A stretch of 54,241 nucleotides of DNA from an uncultured Bacteroidales bacterium (GCA_902768435.1 CACXLJ010000032.1:1-54241); one strand, 5' to 3'; numbered from the stretch's first letter, positions 30,317 through 41,635 are shown. Translations and numbers: made by a program. The notes: generated by a model from the sequence alone, not told the origin.

Positions 30317-30685
30317 ATGGTTTTAATGGCTATTCAAAGTACAACCTTGGCAGTTACGGCGGCAATCACTGGTATTGTGCTTGTTGTGGGTGCCTTGGTA
30401 ATTGCGAGTCTTATAGGACCTCACTCCTATACTAAGATGAAGGGCGAGCCTTATGAGTGCGGTATTCCCACTCGTGGCGAGAGCATGTCGCAATTTCATG
30501 TAGGTTATTATCTGTTTGCAATTCTGTTTCTCATGTTCGATGTGGAAACGGTGTTTCTGTTCCCGTGGGCAGCTATCTGCAAGCAGATAGGCACCACTGC
30601 CTTGTTGGCTGTGGGCACCTTCTTGGTGATATTAATTTTAGGTCTGGCTTATGCCTGGAAGAAAGGAGCGTTGAGATGGAAATAA
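30317..30685 (+). CDS. nuoA: Complex I subunit NuoA
   Basis: A 122-residue membrane subunit of respiratory complex I with three transmembrane helices. The signature region [20 protein letters not shown] and the second-helix acidic motif [16 protein letters not shown], which helps couple quinone reduction to proton transfer, are intact. A second ATG at 30326 is an alternative start. It is the first gene of the nuoA-B-CD-H ... nuoI-N cluster, and its end overlaps nuoB by 10 bp, implying translational coupling. Confidence 0.95.
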   Translation: MVLMAIQSTTLAVTAAITGIVLVVGALVIASLIGPHSYTKMKGEPYECGIPTRGESMSQFHVGYYLFAILFLMFDVETVFLFPWAAICKQIGTTALLAVGTFLVILILGLAYAWKKGALRWK

Positions 30686-31350
30686 AGCGTCCGAAAATCA
30701 AGAGCATGAAGTTTGAAGACTTCAAGGACAATGAGTACATTGACCAGCTCGTTGCCGAGTTGAATGCCGCTGGCACCAATGTGGCTGTAGGCAAGCTCGA
30801 CCAGTTGCTGAACTGGAGCCGTTCCAACTCGTTGTGGCCATTCTGCTTTGGTACAAGCTGCTGCGCCATCGAGTTCATGTGCTTGGGTGCAGCTCGCTAC
30901 GATATGGCACGATTTGGTTTTGAAGTTGCCCGCAATTCACCCCGCCAGGCCGACTACATCATGTGCCAGGGAACCATCACCTATCGCATGGCTCCTGCAC
31001 TGCTTCGCCTCTATGAGCAGATGGCCGAGCCTAAATATGTGATTGCCTGTGGCGGTTGCACTATTTCGGGCGGTCCGTTCAAGAACAGCTATTGCGTGGT
31101 GAAGGGCGTTGACGAGATCATTCCCGTTGATGTGTATATGCCAGGCTGTCCTCCGCGTCCCGAGGCCATGTTCTATGGACTGATGCAGCTGCAGCGCAAA
31201 ATCAAGGTTTCAAAATTCCTGGGTGGCGACAACCGCAAGGAAGACCGCAAGAAATTCTTCGAGGCTAAGGCAGCCGAGGAGAAGGATGCCGCAATGCGTG
31301 CCGAGCAAATGCGCCTGGCTCGTGAGTCGAAGGCCCCTGTGCTTGAATAA
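30676..31350 (+). CDS. nuoB: Complex I subunit NuoB (cluster N2)
   Basis: A 224-residue peripheral subunit that carries the terminal 4Fe-4S cluster N2, the electron donor to quinone. The ligands are the tandem Cys62-Cys63 (TSCCAIEFM), Cys128 ([12 protein letters not shown]) and Cys158 ([10 protein letters not shown]). The C-terminal ~40 residues are a charged helical extension ([19 protein letters not shown]). The start overlaps the nuoA stop by 10 bp; the longer open frame upstream lies in a nuoA frame and is not used. It is followed by nuoCD after 44 bp. Confidence 0.96.
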   Translation: MEIKRPKIKSMKFEDFKDNEYIDQLVAELNAAGTNVAVGKLDQLLNWSRSNSLWPFCFGTSCCAIEFMCLGAARYDMARFGFEVARNSPRQADYIMCQGTITYRMAPALLRLYEQMAEPKYVIACGGCTISGGPFKNSYCVVKGVDEIIPVDVYMPGCPPRPEAMFYGLMQLQRKIKVSKFLGGDNRKEDRKKFFEAKAAEEKDAAMRAEQMRLARESKAPVLE

Positions 31351-31394
31351 CAAACATTAACCCAACACCGATAAAAAGGATACACATTAATTAT

Positions 31395-33044
31395 ATGGCA
31401 GACATTCAAGAAAAAATCGGCGCATTGTGTCCGCAAGCACAATTTGAGACAGTAGACGACATGCTGCTGATAACGGTTGCCGACGAGAACTGGCATTCGC
31501 TGGCAAAAGCGCTCAAAGAAGAACTGCATTACGACTATCTCACCGCAATAGTGGGAATGGACTGGAAGGATTCGCTGGGATGTATCTATTACCTGACGAA
31601 TACGGCAACCCAGGAGATGCTTCATGTGAAAGTTGCGACAACCGACCGTGAGAATCCCCGCCTGCACACGGTGAGTGACCTGTGGGCAGTGGCCAACTAT
31701 CAGGAACGCGAAGTGTATGACTTCTTTGGCATCGTGTTTATCAATCATCCTGATATGCGTCGCTTCTTCTTGCGCAACGACTGGGTGGGTTACCCCCTGC
31801 GCAAAGACTATGACGACAGCCCTGAACTGAATCCCCTGCGTCTTAATCCCGAAGAGAACGAAGACGACACCTTTAGCCTTGTTGAAGAGGCCGATGGCAC
31901 GCTGAAGCGCATCGACAAGAAGGTGTTTGGTCCTGAAGAATATGTTATCAATGTAGGTCCTCAGCATCCCTCGACTCATGGGGTGATGCGTTATCGTGCC
32001 TCGATTGAGGGCGAGCTGGTGAAGAAGATCGATGTGGTCTCGGGTTACATACACCGAGGCATCGAGAAACTGTGCGAGGGCATGCCTTACCTGTCGACGT
32101 TGCTCTATCCTGAGCGACTCGACTACATGGCAGCGCACATGAATCGCCATGCCGTGTGCCTGTGCATTGAAAAGGCACTTGGCATTGAGGTGCCTCACCG
32201 CGCCGAACTCATCCGCATGATGATGGACGAGCTGATGCGCCTCTCGTCGCACCTGTTGTCGTACGGTTGCTTGACGATGGACCAGGGCGCTACCACGGCA
32301 TTCTTCTACGGATTCCGTGAACGCGAACTCATCTATGATATCTTTGACAAGACTTGCGGCGCTCGCATGTCGATGAGCTACAGCACAATAGGTGGTGTGG
32401 TGAAGGATGTGCACCCCGATTTTATCAAGGATGTTCGTCACCTGTGCGCTGTGATGCCTGAAAAACTCAAAGAGTATCACAAACTGTTCACTGGCAATGT
32501 GATTGCCGTCGGCCGTATGAAGGGTGTGGGCATCCTGAGCAAGGAAGATGCTATCAACTACGCCATTACCGGTCCTTCGGGCCGTGCCTCGGGCGTGCAT
32601 TGCGATGTGCGCAAGTGCCATCCTTACTCGCTCTACAACGAGGTGGAATTCGACGAGGTGCTGCTTGAAGGCGGCGACAGCATGGACCGCTACATGGTGC
32701 GCATGAAAGAGATGGAGCAGAGCGTGAAGATACTGGAACAGTGCTGCGACATGCTCGAGAAAGAAGGCATCGAGGGCGAGTATTGCGCCAAGGTGCCCAA
32801 GATGATCAAGCTGCCCGCCGGTCACTGGTATCAGCAGGTGGAGGCAAGCCGTGGTGCGTTTGGCGTGTATATCGAAAGCGATGGCGATGCCAAACCGTTC
32901 CAGAAACCTTATCGTATGCACTTCCAGTCGCCTTGCTTCAACCTGGTGGGCGTGGTGGACTTGACCTGCAAGGACAACCTGTTTGCCGACTTGATCAGCA
33001 TCACGGCATCAATCGACTATGTGATACCCGATATCGACCGATAA
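31395..33044 (+). CDS. nuoCD: Complex I fused subunit NuoCD
   Basis: A 549-residue fusion. Residues 1-~150 are the 30-kDa NuoC part (HTVSDLWAVANYQEREVYDFFGI). A charged linker near 150-180 leads to the 49-kDa NuoD part (VINVGPQHPSTHGVMRYRAS ... SGYIHRGIEKLCEG), ending IPDIDR. NuoD helps build the quinone-reduction site; the loop His in GPQHPSTHG is present. The fusion is known in enterobacteria and Bacteroidetes. It sits between nuoB and nuoH with spacings of 44 and 34 bp. No nuoE, nuoF or nuoG follows, so this complex has no NADH-binding module of its own. Confidence 0.96.
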   Translation: MADIQEKIGALCPQAQFETVDDMLLITVADENWHSLAKALKEELHYDYLTAIVGMDWKDSLGCIYYLTNTATQEMLHVKVATTDRENPRLHTVSDLWAVANYQEREVYDFFGIVFINHPDMRRFFLRNDWVGYPLRKDYDDSPELNPLRLNPEENEDDTFSLVEEADGTLKRIDKKVFGPEEYVINVGPQHPSTHGVMRYRASIEGELVKKIDVVSGYIHRGIEKLCEGMPYLSTLLYPERLDYMAAHMNRHAVCLCIEKALGIEVPHRAELIRMMMDELMRLSSHLLSYGCLTMDQGATTAFFYGFRERELIYDIFDKTCGARMSMSYSTIGGVVKDVHPDFIKDVRHLCAVMPEKLKEYHKLFTGNVIAVGRMKGVGILSKEDAINYAITGPSGRASGVHCDVRKCHPYSLYNEVEFDEVLLEGGDSMDRYMVRMKEMEQSVKILEQCCDMLEKEGIEGEYCAKVPKMIKLPAGHWYQQVEASRGAFGVYIESDGDAKPFQKPYRMHFQSPCFNLVGVVDLTCKDNLFADLISITASIDYVIPDIDR

Positions 33045-33078
33045 ATAACAAGAACAATAACAAACACATTAATATATT

Positions 33079-34161
33079 ATGTTTGACTTTAGTATAGTTA
33101 CAGGCTGGATTGACAATTTGCTGCGCAACACGCTGTCGTGTCCGGGCTGGCTCACATCAACCATCGAATGCATACTGGTTGCCGTTGGCCTGTTGCTGGC
33201 CTACACGGTGATAGCCATGTTCTATATCATGTATGAGCGCTGGGTGTGCGCGTGGATTCAGTGCCGCCGCGGCCCCATCCGCGTGGGTCCTGCCGGCTTG
33301 CTGCAGATTTTTGCCGATGTGTTCAAGATTCTCACCAAGGAGATTGTGACATTGTGGCACAACGACAAGTTCCTGTTCTGGCTCGCCCCCTTCTTTGTGG
33401 TGACGGCATCGGTGCTCACCTTTGCTTGCTTGCCGTGGGGCAAGGGAATGCAGGTGATTGACTTCAACATAGGCGTGTTCTTCATCATCGCCGTGTCGTC
33501 GCTTGGCGTGCTTGGCATCTTGCTGGCAGGCTGGTCGAGTAACAGCAAATACACCCTGCTGGGTGCAATGCGAAGCGGTGCGCAGATGGTGAGTTACGAG
33601 CTCTCGGTGGGTATTTCCATTCTCACCGTGGTTTGTCTTGCCGGCACCATGAGCATCAGCGGCATTGTTGAAGCTCAGAACGACGGCTGGTTCCTGTTCA
33701 AGGGGCATCTGCCTGCCATCATCGCCTTTGTGATCTATATCATTGCTGCCAATGCCGAGAACAACCGTGGTCCGTTTGACTTGCCCGAAGCCGAGCACGA
33801 GCTCACCGCTGGTTATCACAGCGAGTACTCGGGTATTCACTACGGTCTGTTCTATCTGGCCGAATACCTGAACCTGTTTATCGTGAGCGGTATAGCAGCA
33901 TTGCTGTTCCTGGGCGGCTGGATGCCGTTGCACATTCCGGGCTGGGAAGGCTTCAACAAGGTGATGGACTTCATCCCGTCGACCTTCTGGTTCCTGGGCA
34001 AGGCGTTCTTCATGACCTTTGTGTTCATGTGGATTCGCTGGTCGTTCCCGCGTGTGCGTATCGACCAGATGCTTGCTCTTGAATGGCGCATATTGATGCC
34101 CATTGGTCTGGTTAACCTTGTGGTGATGGCCCTGTGTGTATCGTTTAATTGGGTATTTTAA
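33079..34161 (+). CDS. nuoH: Complex I subunit NuoH
   Basis: A 360-residue membrane subunit that joins the peripheral arm to the proton-pumping arm and lines the quinone chamber, with about eight or nine transmembrane helices. Typical segments are CRRGPIRVGPAGLLQIFADV and ENNRGPFDLPEAEHELTAGY, the acidic quinone-site loop. The first has Ile where Asn is usual (RRGPNRVGP). The last codons run into a 39-bp spacer and then atpD, not nuoI as in standard nuo operons. It is the left border of the inserted ATP synthase block. Confidence 0.95.
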   Translation: MFDFSIVTGWIDNLLRNTLSCPGWLTSTIECILVAVGLLLAYTVIAMFYIMYERWVCAWIQCRRGPIRVGPAGLLQIFADVFKILTKEIVTLWHNDKFLFWLAPFFVVTASVLTFACLPWGKGMQVIDFNIGVFFIIAVSSLGVLGILLAGWSSNSKYTLLGAMRSGAQMVSYELSVGISILTVVCLAGTMSISGIVEAQNDGWFLFKGHLPAIIAFVIYIIAANAENNRGPFDLPEAEHELTAGYHSEYSGIHYGLFYLAEYLNLFIVSGIAALLFLGGWMPLHIPGWEGFNKVMDFIPSTFWFLGKAFFMTFVFMWIRWSFPRVRIDQMLALEWRILMPIGLVNLVVMALCVSFNWVF

Positions 34162-34176
34162 AAATTGAAACATTAA

Positions 34177-35706
<1,530 letters not shown>

Positions 35707-35753
35707 TGTTGCCTCATGAAGAGATTAAAACTGAATATTAACATCATATTTAT

Positions 35754-35987
35754 ATGACACTTAAGATTATATCGGCAGAGAAAATTGAATTTGAAGGTGC
35801 TGTTGACTCGGTCACCCTGCCTGGTGTGGGTGGACTGTTTCAGGTGCTCAAGAATCATGCTGCTCTCATCTCGGCTCTGGACAAGGGAACAATCACCTAT
35901 GTGTCGCAGGGCGAGACTCACACGCGTGAGATACTGGGAGGCGTGGCTGATATAAAGCATAATGTGGTGTCGGTATGTCTATATTAA
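35754..35987 (+). CDS. atpC: ATP synthase F1 subunit epsilon, short form
   Basis: Only 77 residues: the N-terminal beta-sandwich (MTLKIISAEKIEFEGAVDSV ... GGLFQVLKNHAALISAL) without the C-terminal helical pair found in ~135-residue epsilons. The helical pair inhibits ATP hydrolysis by extending into the alpha-beta cavity, so that control is missing here. Short epsilons are, to my knowledge, usual in Bacteroidetes. It lies between atpD and atpB, which begins 4 bp later. Confidence 0.93.
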   Translation: MTLKIISAEKIEFEGAVDSVTLPGVGGLFQVLKNHAALISALDKGTITYVSQGETHTREILGGVADIKHNVVSVCLY

Positions 35988-35991
35988 ACTG

Positions 35992-37065
35992 ATGATGAAA
36001 AAGGTTATAACCGCAATAGTGGCTCTTGTGATTGTAGCGCTCATGGCATTTGGATACATGAACGCATCGCATCATTCAGCCGAGGGCCACGAATCGAAAC
36101 TCAACCCGAAAGAGGTGATTTTCGAGCACCTGGGCGATGCCTACGGGTGGGAGATACCGTTTTCTCATCATTACCGCATTCCGTTGCCCATTATTGTTCA
36201 CGACAATCAGGGCTGGCATTGCTTCCTGTCGAGCCGACTGGCCGATGGTAAGGAGTATGACGGTTTCAAGATTGCCACTGAAGGCGAGTATAAAGGCAAG
36301 GTGGTGAGTGTTGACGGTACTCGACCGCTCGATTTCTCGATCACGAAAAATGCCTTTGGCATCTTCATTGCCGCTGTGCTGGTGATTCTCATGGTGTTCA
36401 GCATCAGGCGCTGGTACAAGAAGCATGGCATGAAGGCTCCTCGCAAGGGAACAGCCATGCTCGAGCTGATAGTGGACTTTGTGTACACCGACACCATTCG
36501 GCCCATTATGGGTCGTGAAGCCCCGAAATATGCACCCTATCTGCTCACAGTGTTCTTCTTCATTCTCACGATGAACCTGCTGGGTCTGATTGTGATATTC
36601 CCGGGTGGCGCCAATCTCACCGGCAACCTGGCTGTGACCATGGTGCTGGCTGTGTGCACCTTCCTGGTGACTAACCTGACGGGAACCAAGGAGTACTGGA
36701 AAGAAATCTTCTGGCCCGATGTTCCTGTGGCGCTCAAGTGCCCGGTGCCCATGATGCCGCTCATCGAGTTCCTTGGCATCTTGACCAAACCCTTGGCGCT
36801 GATGGTCCGTCTGTTCGCCAACATGCTTGGTGGCCACATGGTGGTGCTGGTACTGGTGCTGCTGATCATGATATTCACCGAGATGTTTGGTGCCGCAGTG
36901 GGTGCCGGCACGGCTGTGATATCGGTGCTGCTGTCGCTGTTCATGCTGCTGCTCGACACCTTGATCAGTTTCATTCAGGCTTTTGTATTTACCCTGTTGT
37001 CGACCATCTTCATTTCGATGGCACATGTGAAACACCATGTGAAAGTTGAAGTGAACAAAGAATAA
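35992..37065 (+). CDS. atpB: ATP synthase Fo subunit a
   Basis: About 357 residues (357 from 35992, 356 from the adjacent ATG 35995), against 271 in E. coli. An N-terminal hydrophobic segment (KVITAIVALVIVALMAF) is followed by ~95 mostly hydrophilic residues rich in His (NASHHSAEGHESK, PFSHHYR), then the conserved channel helices. The essential stator arginine is Arg273 in KPLALMVRLFANMLGGH. The extra N-terminal part would lie in the periplasm; such an extension is a Bacteroidetes feature whose role I do not know. It forms the proton half-channels with the c-ring. Confidence 0.94.
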   Translation: MMKKVITAIVALVIVALMAFGYMNASHHSAEGHESKLNPKEVIFEHLGDAYGWEIPFSHHYRIPLPIIVHDNQGWHCFLSSRLADGKEYDGFKIATEGEYKGKVVSVDGTRPLDFSITKNAFGIFIAAVLVILMVFSIRRWYKKHGMKAPRKGTAMLELIVDFVYTDTIRPIMGREAPKYAPYLLTVFFFILTMNLLGLIVIFPGGANLTGNLAVTMVLAVCTFLVTNLTGTKEYWKEIFWPDVPVALKCPVPMMPLIEFLGILTKPLALMVRLFANMLGGHMVVLVLVLLIMIFTEMFGAAVGAGTAVISVLLSLFMLLLDTLISFIQAFVFTLLSTIFISMAHVKHHVKVEVNKE

Positions 37066-37094
37066 ATCAAGAAATTAAAAACAAAAAATAATAA

Positions 37095-37352
<258 letters not shown>

Positions 37353-37371
37353 TTCATAACGACCTTTATCA

Positions 37372-37869
37372 ATGGAACTTTTTAAGCCTGAATTTGGTTT
37401 AATCTTCTGGATGTTTCTGGCATTTTTGTGCCTGTATTTCATCTTGGCTAAATTTGCGTGGCCTTTTATTGTCAAGAGTCTGGAGCAGCGCGCCGACCTG
37501 ATTGACAAAGGTGTGGCTTATGCCCAGCAGGCTAAGGCCAATCTTGACAACGCTAAGGCCGAGGCCGACAAGGTGATTGCCGAGGCACGCAACCAGCAGG
37601 CCGAAATCCTGCGCGAGGCTGCCAAAATGAAGACCCAGATAATAGAAGATGCCAAAGTAACAGCTTCGGCCGAAGCACAGAAAGTGACCGAGGCCGCACA
37701 AGTTTCTATTGAACAGGCGCGTCGTGAATCGGAAAAACAGCTCAAAGAAGAAGTGTCGGAACTGGCATTGCAGATAGCCGAGAAGATACTGCGCAAGAAC
37801 ATGAGCAACGACACGGCGCAGAAGGAACTTGTGAACCGACTGTTGAACGAGGTTGAGACTAAAAACTAA
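37372..37869 (+). CDS. atpF: ATP synthase Fo subunit b
   Basis: A 165-residue stator subunit: one N-terminal transmembrane helix (LIFWMFLAFLCLYFILAKF) followed by a long charged, Ala-rich coiled coil (AYAQQAKANLDNAKAEADKV) that dimerises and holds the F1 head through delta. It lies 19 bp after atpE and 6 bp before atpH. Length and layout are typical. Confidence 0.95.
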   Translation: MELFKPEFGLIFWMFLAFLCLYFILAKFAWPFIVKSLEQRADLIDKGVAYAQQAKANLDNAKAEADKVIAEARNQQAEILREAAKMKTQIIEDAKVTASAEAQKVTEAAQVSIEQARRESEKQLKEEVSELALQIAEKILRKNMSNDTAQKELVNRLLNEVETKN

Positions 37870-37875
37870 GCGAAA

Positions 37876-38418
37876 ATGAACGACGGACTCATACCACGCC
37901 GATATGCCAAGGCGCTCTACAAGTATGCTTTGGAGAACGGTGATGCCGATGTCATCTATGAGCAGCTGAAAGTGCTCAATTTCAGTTATTCGGGAATCAA
38001 TGCCTTGAAAAAGGTGATGTTGAATCCGCTCATTCCCGATAGCGACAAGAGCAAGACTTTGCTGGCTGCCGCAGGTGCCAAGCCGGGTAGTTCGCTTGAC
38101 AGGTTCATATTGCTGGTTCTTAAGAACAACCGTGCTGAATTTTTGCGCCGCATAGCGCTATCCTATGTTCGTCTTTACCGGGAGGAACATAATATAGCCA
38201 AGGTCGATATTGTGATGGCAACCCAGTTGCCAGCCGACGAGATCAAGGCTATTACCGATATAGTCAAGCGTGAGCTCAAGGGCATGACCCTTGAAATATC
38301 GGAGCTTATCGACCCCGAGATCATTGGCGGTTTCAGGGTGGTTATCGATTCGCTTGTGCTCGATGCATCGGTCAAGAATGAATTACAACAATTGCGTTTA
38401 AAATTACAAAGGAAATAA
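37876..38418 (+). CDS. atpH: ATP synthase F1 subunit delta
   Basis: A 180-residue stator protein linking subunit b to alpha. The start IPRRYAKALYKYALENGDAD and the C-terminal segment IIGGFRVVIDSLVLDASVKN are family signatures. It lies 6 bp after atpF and 9 bp before atpA within the contiguous atp set. Confidence 0.94.
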   Translation: MNDGLIPRRYAKALYKYALENGDADVIYEQLKVLNFSYSGINALKKVMLNPLIPDSDKSKTLLAAAGAKPGSSLDRFILLVLKNNRAEFLRRIALSYVRLYREEHNIAKVDIVMATQLPADEIKAITDIVKRELKGMTLEISELIDPEIIGGFRVVIDSLVLDASVKNELQQLRLKLQRK

Positions 38419-38427
38419 ATCACTGAT

Positions 38428-40005
38428 ATGATCAACCCAAGTGAAATATCCGACATACTGAAACAACAGTTGAGCGATGTGGAGCATAAGGTGTCGTTCG
38501 AGGAAGTTGGCACAGTGCTGGAAGTAGGCGATGGCGTTGCCCATGTATATGGCCTGGAGAATGTCGAGGCCAACGAGCTCGTGGAGTTCGAGAATGGCGT
38601 TACAGGCGTTGCCATGAACCTTGAGGAGAGCGATGTGGGTGTCATTCTTCTTAACGAGGTGGACTCCATCACCGAGAACATGAAGGTGCGCCGCACCGGC
38701 GAGATTGCCTCCATTAGGGTGGGCGAGGGCATGCTGGGTCGCGTGGTGAATGTGCTTGCAGAGCCTATCGACGGCAATGGCGAGATTGCGGGCGACCGCA
38801 TTCGTCTGCCACTCGAGCGCAAGGCACCGGGCGTTATCTTCCGCCAGCCTGTGAAGGAACCGTTGCAGACGGGTCTCAAGGCCATCGACTCGATGATTCC
38901 CATTGGCCGTGGCCAGCGCGAGCTCATCATCGGCGACCGCCAGATTGGCAAGACTGCTATCGCTATCGATACCATCATCAACCAGCGTTCGTGCTACGAA
39001 GCAGGCAAGCCAGTTTATTGCATTTATGTGGCTATTGGTCAGAAGGCTTCGACTGTTGCCGCTCTGGTTAACAAGCTGCGTGAGTATGGCGCAATGCCTT
39101 ATACCATAGTGGTAGCAGCCACTGCAAGCGACTCGGCGTCGATGCGCTACTATGCACCCTTTGCCGGTGCAGCCATTGGCGAGTATTTCCGTGACACTGG
39201 CCGCGATGCTCTGGTTATCTACGACGACCTCTCGAAGCATGCTGTGGCTTATCGTGAAATCTCGCTCATCTTGAAGCGACCTTCAGGCCGCGAGGCTTAT
39301 CCTGGCGATATCTTCTATCTGCATAGCCGCTTGCTTGAGCGTGCCGCTAAAATCAACGAGAACCAGGATGTGGCCTCGGTGATGAACGACCTGCCCGAAG
39401 CCTTGAAGCCCATGGTTAAAGGTGGCGGTTCGCTCACGGCATTGCCCATCATCGAAACTCAGGCAGGCGATGTGAGTGCCTATATTCCCACCAATGTGAT
39501 TTCGATTACCGACGGCCAGATTTATCTGGAAACAGCCTTGTTCAACAACGGTATCCGTCCGGCAGTGAATGTGGGTATCTCGGTGTCGCGTGTGGGTGGT
39601 AATGCCCAAATCAAGTGCATGAAGAAGGTAGCCGGTACGCTCAAGATTGCACAGGCTCAGTTCCGTGAGCTGGAGTCGTTCACCAAGTTTGGCGGCGACA
39701 TCGATGCCGTAACTGCACGCACCATCGACACCGGCCGCAAGAACGAGCGATTGCTGGTTCAGCCTCAATACAACCCCATGGCTGTAGAAGAGCAGGTGGC
39801 TCTTATCTACTGTGGAGTAAACGGCCTGTTGCAGAATGTGCCCATAGATAAAGTGGCTGAATTTGAGAAACTCTATATCCAGTATCTGCATGGCAAGCAT
39901 CAGGAAGATGTGCTCGATGTCTTGAAGTCGGGTAAAATCGACGATGATGTGATGGCAAAACTGAAAGCCGCCGCCAACGACATTACTGGCAAATATACCG
40001 CTTGA
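38428..40005 (+). CDS. atpA: ATP synthase F1 subunit alpha
   Basis: A 525-residue non-catalytic nucleotide-binding subunit. The P-loop GDRQIGKT is at 169-176, preceded by [14 protein letters not shown]. The N-terminal beta-barrel ([20 protein letters not shown]) and the signature [20 protein letters not shown] are intact, with the helical C-terminal domain after it. It lies 9 bp after atpH and 15 bp before atpG. Confidence 0.97.
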   Translation: MINPSEISDILKQQLSDVEHKVSFEEVGTVLEVGDGVAHVYGLENVEANELVEFENGVTGVAMNLEESDVGVILLNEVDSITENMKVRRTGEIASIRVGEGMLGRVVNVLAEPIDGNGEIAGDRIRLPLERKAPGVIFRQPVKEPLQTGLKAIDSMIPIGRGQRELIIGDRQIGKTAIAIDTIINQRSCYEAGKPVYCIYVAIGQKASTVAALVNKLREYGAMPYTIVVAATASDSASMRYYAPFAGAAIGEYFRDTGRDALVIYDDLSKHAVAYREISLILKRPSGREAYPGDIFYLHSRLLERAAKINENQDVASVMNDLPEALKPMVKGGGSLTALPIIETQAGDVSAYIPTNVISITDGQIYLETALFNNGIRPAVNVGISVSRVGGNAQIKCMKKVAGTLKIAQAQFRELESFTKFGGDIDAVTARTIDTGRKNERLLVQPQYNPMAVEEQVALIYCGVNGLLQNVPIDKVAEFEKLYIQYLHGKHQEDVLDVLKSGKIDDDVMAKLKAAANDITGKYTA

Positions 40006-40020
40006 ATTTAACGCATTGAT

Positions 40021-40908
40021 ATGTCAACGTTACGAGAATTAAAAAGCAGAATTGGTTCGGTAGCCTCGACGCAAAAGACCACGAGCGCCATGAAGATGAT
40101 ATCTTCGGCCAAAATGCACAAGTTCACTGGTCAGCTGCAGCGCCTGTCGCCTTATCGCGACATGGTGCAGACCACGCTGAGCCATCTGCTTCTCACCGAT
40201 GTGGAATTTGACTCGCCGCTCATCGAAACACGCGAGGTGAAGAATGTGGCCATTGTCGTGTTCGGCTCCGACGACGGACTTTGCGGTGCATTCAACATCA
40301 ATATCGTGAAGCGTCTGCAAGAGATATTGAGCCATGTCGACAAGCACTATGGCAAGGGGGTGAATGTGACTGTTTTCCCCATTGGCCGCAAGGTGGTCAA
40401 GTCGGTGAAAAGAAGCATCACCACTGGCGTGAACATTGAAACCACCGACTACATGAGCACCCGTAGCACAAGCGACGACTTGAGTCGATTCACTGCCTCG
40501 TTGCGCGAGCGATTCCTTGATGGTGAGTTTGATAAGGTGGATGTGTTATACATGCACTTTAAGTCGACCAGCCGCCAGGTGCTTCAGCTCGAGCAGCTGT
40601 TGCCGGTGAGCTATGAGGCACTCGCTCATGAAGCCGATGCCAAGCAGGCCAACAGTCCTTGCATCTTTGAACCCGATGCCAACAGCATCTTCAACAGTGT
40701 GCTGCCGTTGTTTGTACGCTCCATGATGCAGGATGTGTTCACGCAGAGTTCGGCCAGCGAACAGGCATCGCGCGTGATGGCCATGCAAACCGCCAGCGAC
40801 AATGCCAAGGAACTGCTCGAAACGTTGAATTTGGAATATAACAAGTTGCGTCAGCAAAGCATTACCACCGAGCTGCTCGACATATTGGGTGGTCAGGTAC
40901 AACGGTAA
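40021..40908 (+). CDS. atpG: ATP synthase F1 subunit gamma
   Basis: A 295-residue rotor shaft. The N-terminal coiled-coil helix (STLRELKSRIGSVASTQKTT) and the C-terminal helix (SASEQASRVMAMQTASDNAK ... YNKLRQQSITTELLDILGG) that form the rotating stalk are clear, with the Rossmann-like middle (FGSDDGLCGAFN) between. It is the last gene of the inserted ATP synthase set. A 112-bp gap with a hairpin separates it from nuoI. Confidence 0.96.
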   Translation: MSTLRELKSRIGSVASTQKTTSAMKMISSAKMHKFTGQLQRLSPYRDMVQTTLSHLLLTDVEFDSPLIETREVKNVAIVVFGSDDGLCGAFNINIVKRLQEILSHVDKHYGKGVNVTVFPIGRKVVKSVKRSITTGVNIETTDYMSTRSTSDDLSRFTASLRERFLDGEFDKVDVLYMHFKSTSRQVLQLEQLLPVSYEALAHEADAKQANSPCIFEPDANSIFNSVLPLFVRSMMQDVFTQSSASEQASRVMAMQTASDNAKELLETLNLEYNKLRQQSITTELLDILGGQVQR

Positions 40909-40940
40909 GGTAAATCTGTCGCTCTTATATTATAATGTGA

Positions 40941-40982
40941 TTGACAACCATGCAAAGCTATGCCGGTTGGATGGTTGTTCAA
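40941..40982. repeat. Hairpin between atpG and nuoI
   Basis: Arms TTGACAACCAT (40941-40951) and ATGGTTGTTCAA (40971-40982) pair with one bulged base. No T-run follows on either strand, so it is not a standard terminator. It may be an RNA-processing or stability element at the atp/nuo junction. Confidence 0.5.
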
Positions 40983-41020
40983 AAACAAATAATGGCATAG
41001 AAATTTAATAAGATATACTT

Positions 41021-41635
41021 ATGACAATAACAGAGTATTTCTCTTCTCTTTTCAAAGGCTTGCACAGCCTGATAAAAGGAATGGAGGTTACGGGAAAAGA
41101 GCTTGTGACCAAAAAGGTTACTGAACAGTATCCCGAGAACAGAGACACCTTGCAAATCTCGAAGCGTTTTCGAGGCACTTTGCAGTTTATCTATGACGAC
41201 GAGGGTTATCACAAGTGTATTGCCTGCAAGTCGTGCGAGCGCAATTGCCCTAACGGCACGATACAGGTGATCACCAAGATGATAGACCTTGACAACGGCA
41301 AGAAGAAAATGGTGCTCGACAAGTATATGTATGATCTGGGCAGCTGCACATTCTGCGACTTGTGTGTGCTCACATGCCCCACTCAGGCCATTGAGTTCAG
41401 CAACGACTTTGAGCAGTCGGTGTTCCGTCGCAGTGTGTTGCAGAAACAACTCAATTATCTGCCCGAGAAGATCAAACCCACTCCAGCGCCAGCCGCAAAG
41501 CCGGCTGCCCCGGCCGCCGCACCCGCGGCAAAGCCTGCTGCTGCGCCTGAAAAGAAAGAGGAAACTACTCAGCCTACCCCCGCTGACAAGCCTGAGGCAC
41601 CTCAACCCAATTCAGAAAATAACGAAAACAAATAA
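41021..41635 (+). CDS. nuoI: Complex I subunit NuoI with Pro/Ala-rich tail
   Basis: A 204-residue ferredoxin-like subunit carrying two 4Fe-4S clusters (N6a, N6b). The ligands are C-x2-C-x2-C-x3-CP at 66-76 (CIACKSCERNC) and at 109-119 (CTFCDLCVLTC). The conserved fold ends near residue 146. Residues ~147-204 are an extra low-complexity tail of Pro, Ala, Lys and Glu (KPTPAPAAKPAAPAAAPAA). Without NuoEFG in the cluster this subunit would be the entry point for electrons, perhaps from ferredoxin or another donor; that is inference. It restarts the nuo genes after the atp block and lies 2 bp before nuoJ. Confidence 0.95.
   Translation: MTITEYFSSLFKGLHSLIKGMEVTGKELVTKKVTEQYPENRDTLQISKRFRGTLQFIYDDEGYHKCIACKSCERNCPNGTIQVITKMIDLDNGKKKMVLDKYMYDLGSCTFCDLCVLTCPTQAIEFSNDFEQSVFRRSVLQKQLNYLPEKIKPTPAPAAKPAAPAAAPAAKPAAAPEKKEETTQPTPADKPEAPQPNSENNENK

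Noticed and set aside
31173..32921. 582-residue open frame antisense to nuoCD
   Set aside because: It lies wholly across a conserved gene, has no recognisable domain and a composition typical of antisense shadow frames (His/Gln/Val rich).
36076..37038. 320-residue antisense frame over atpB
   Set aside because: Antisense to conserved Fo subunit a; composition artefact.
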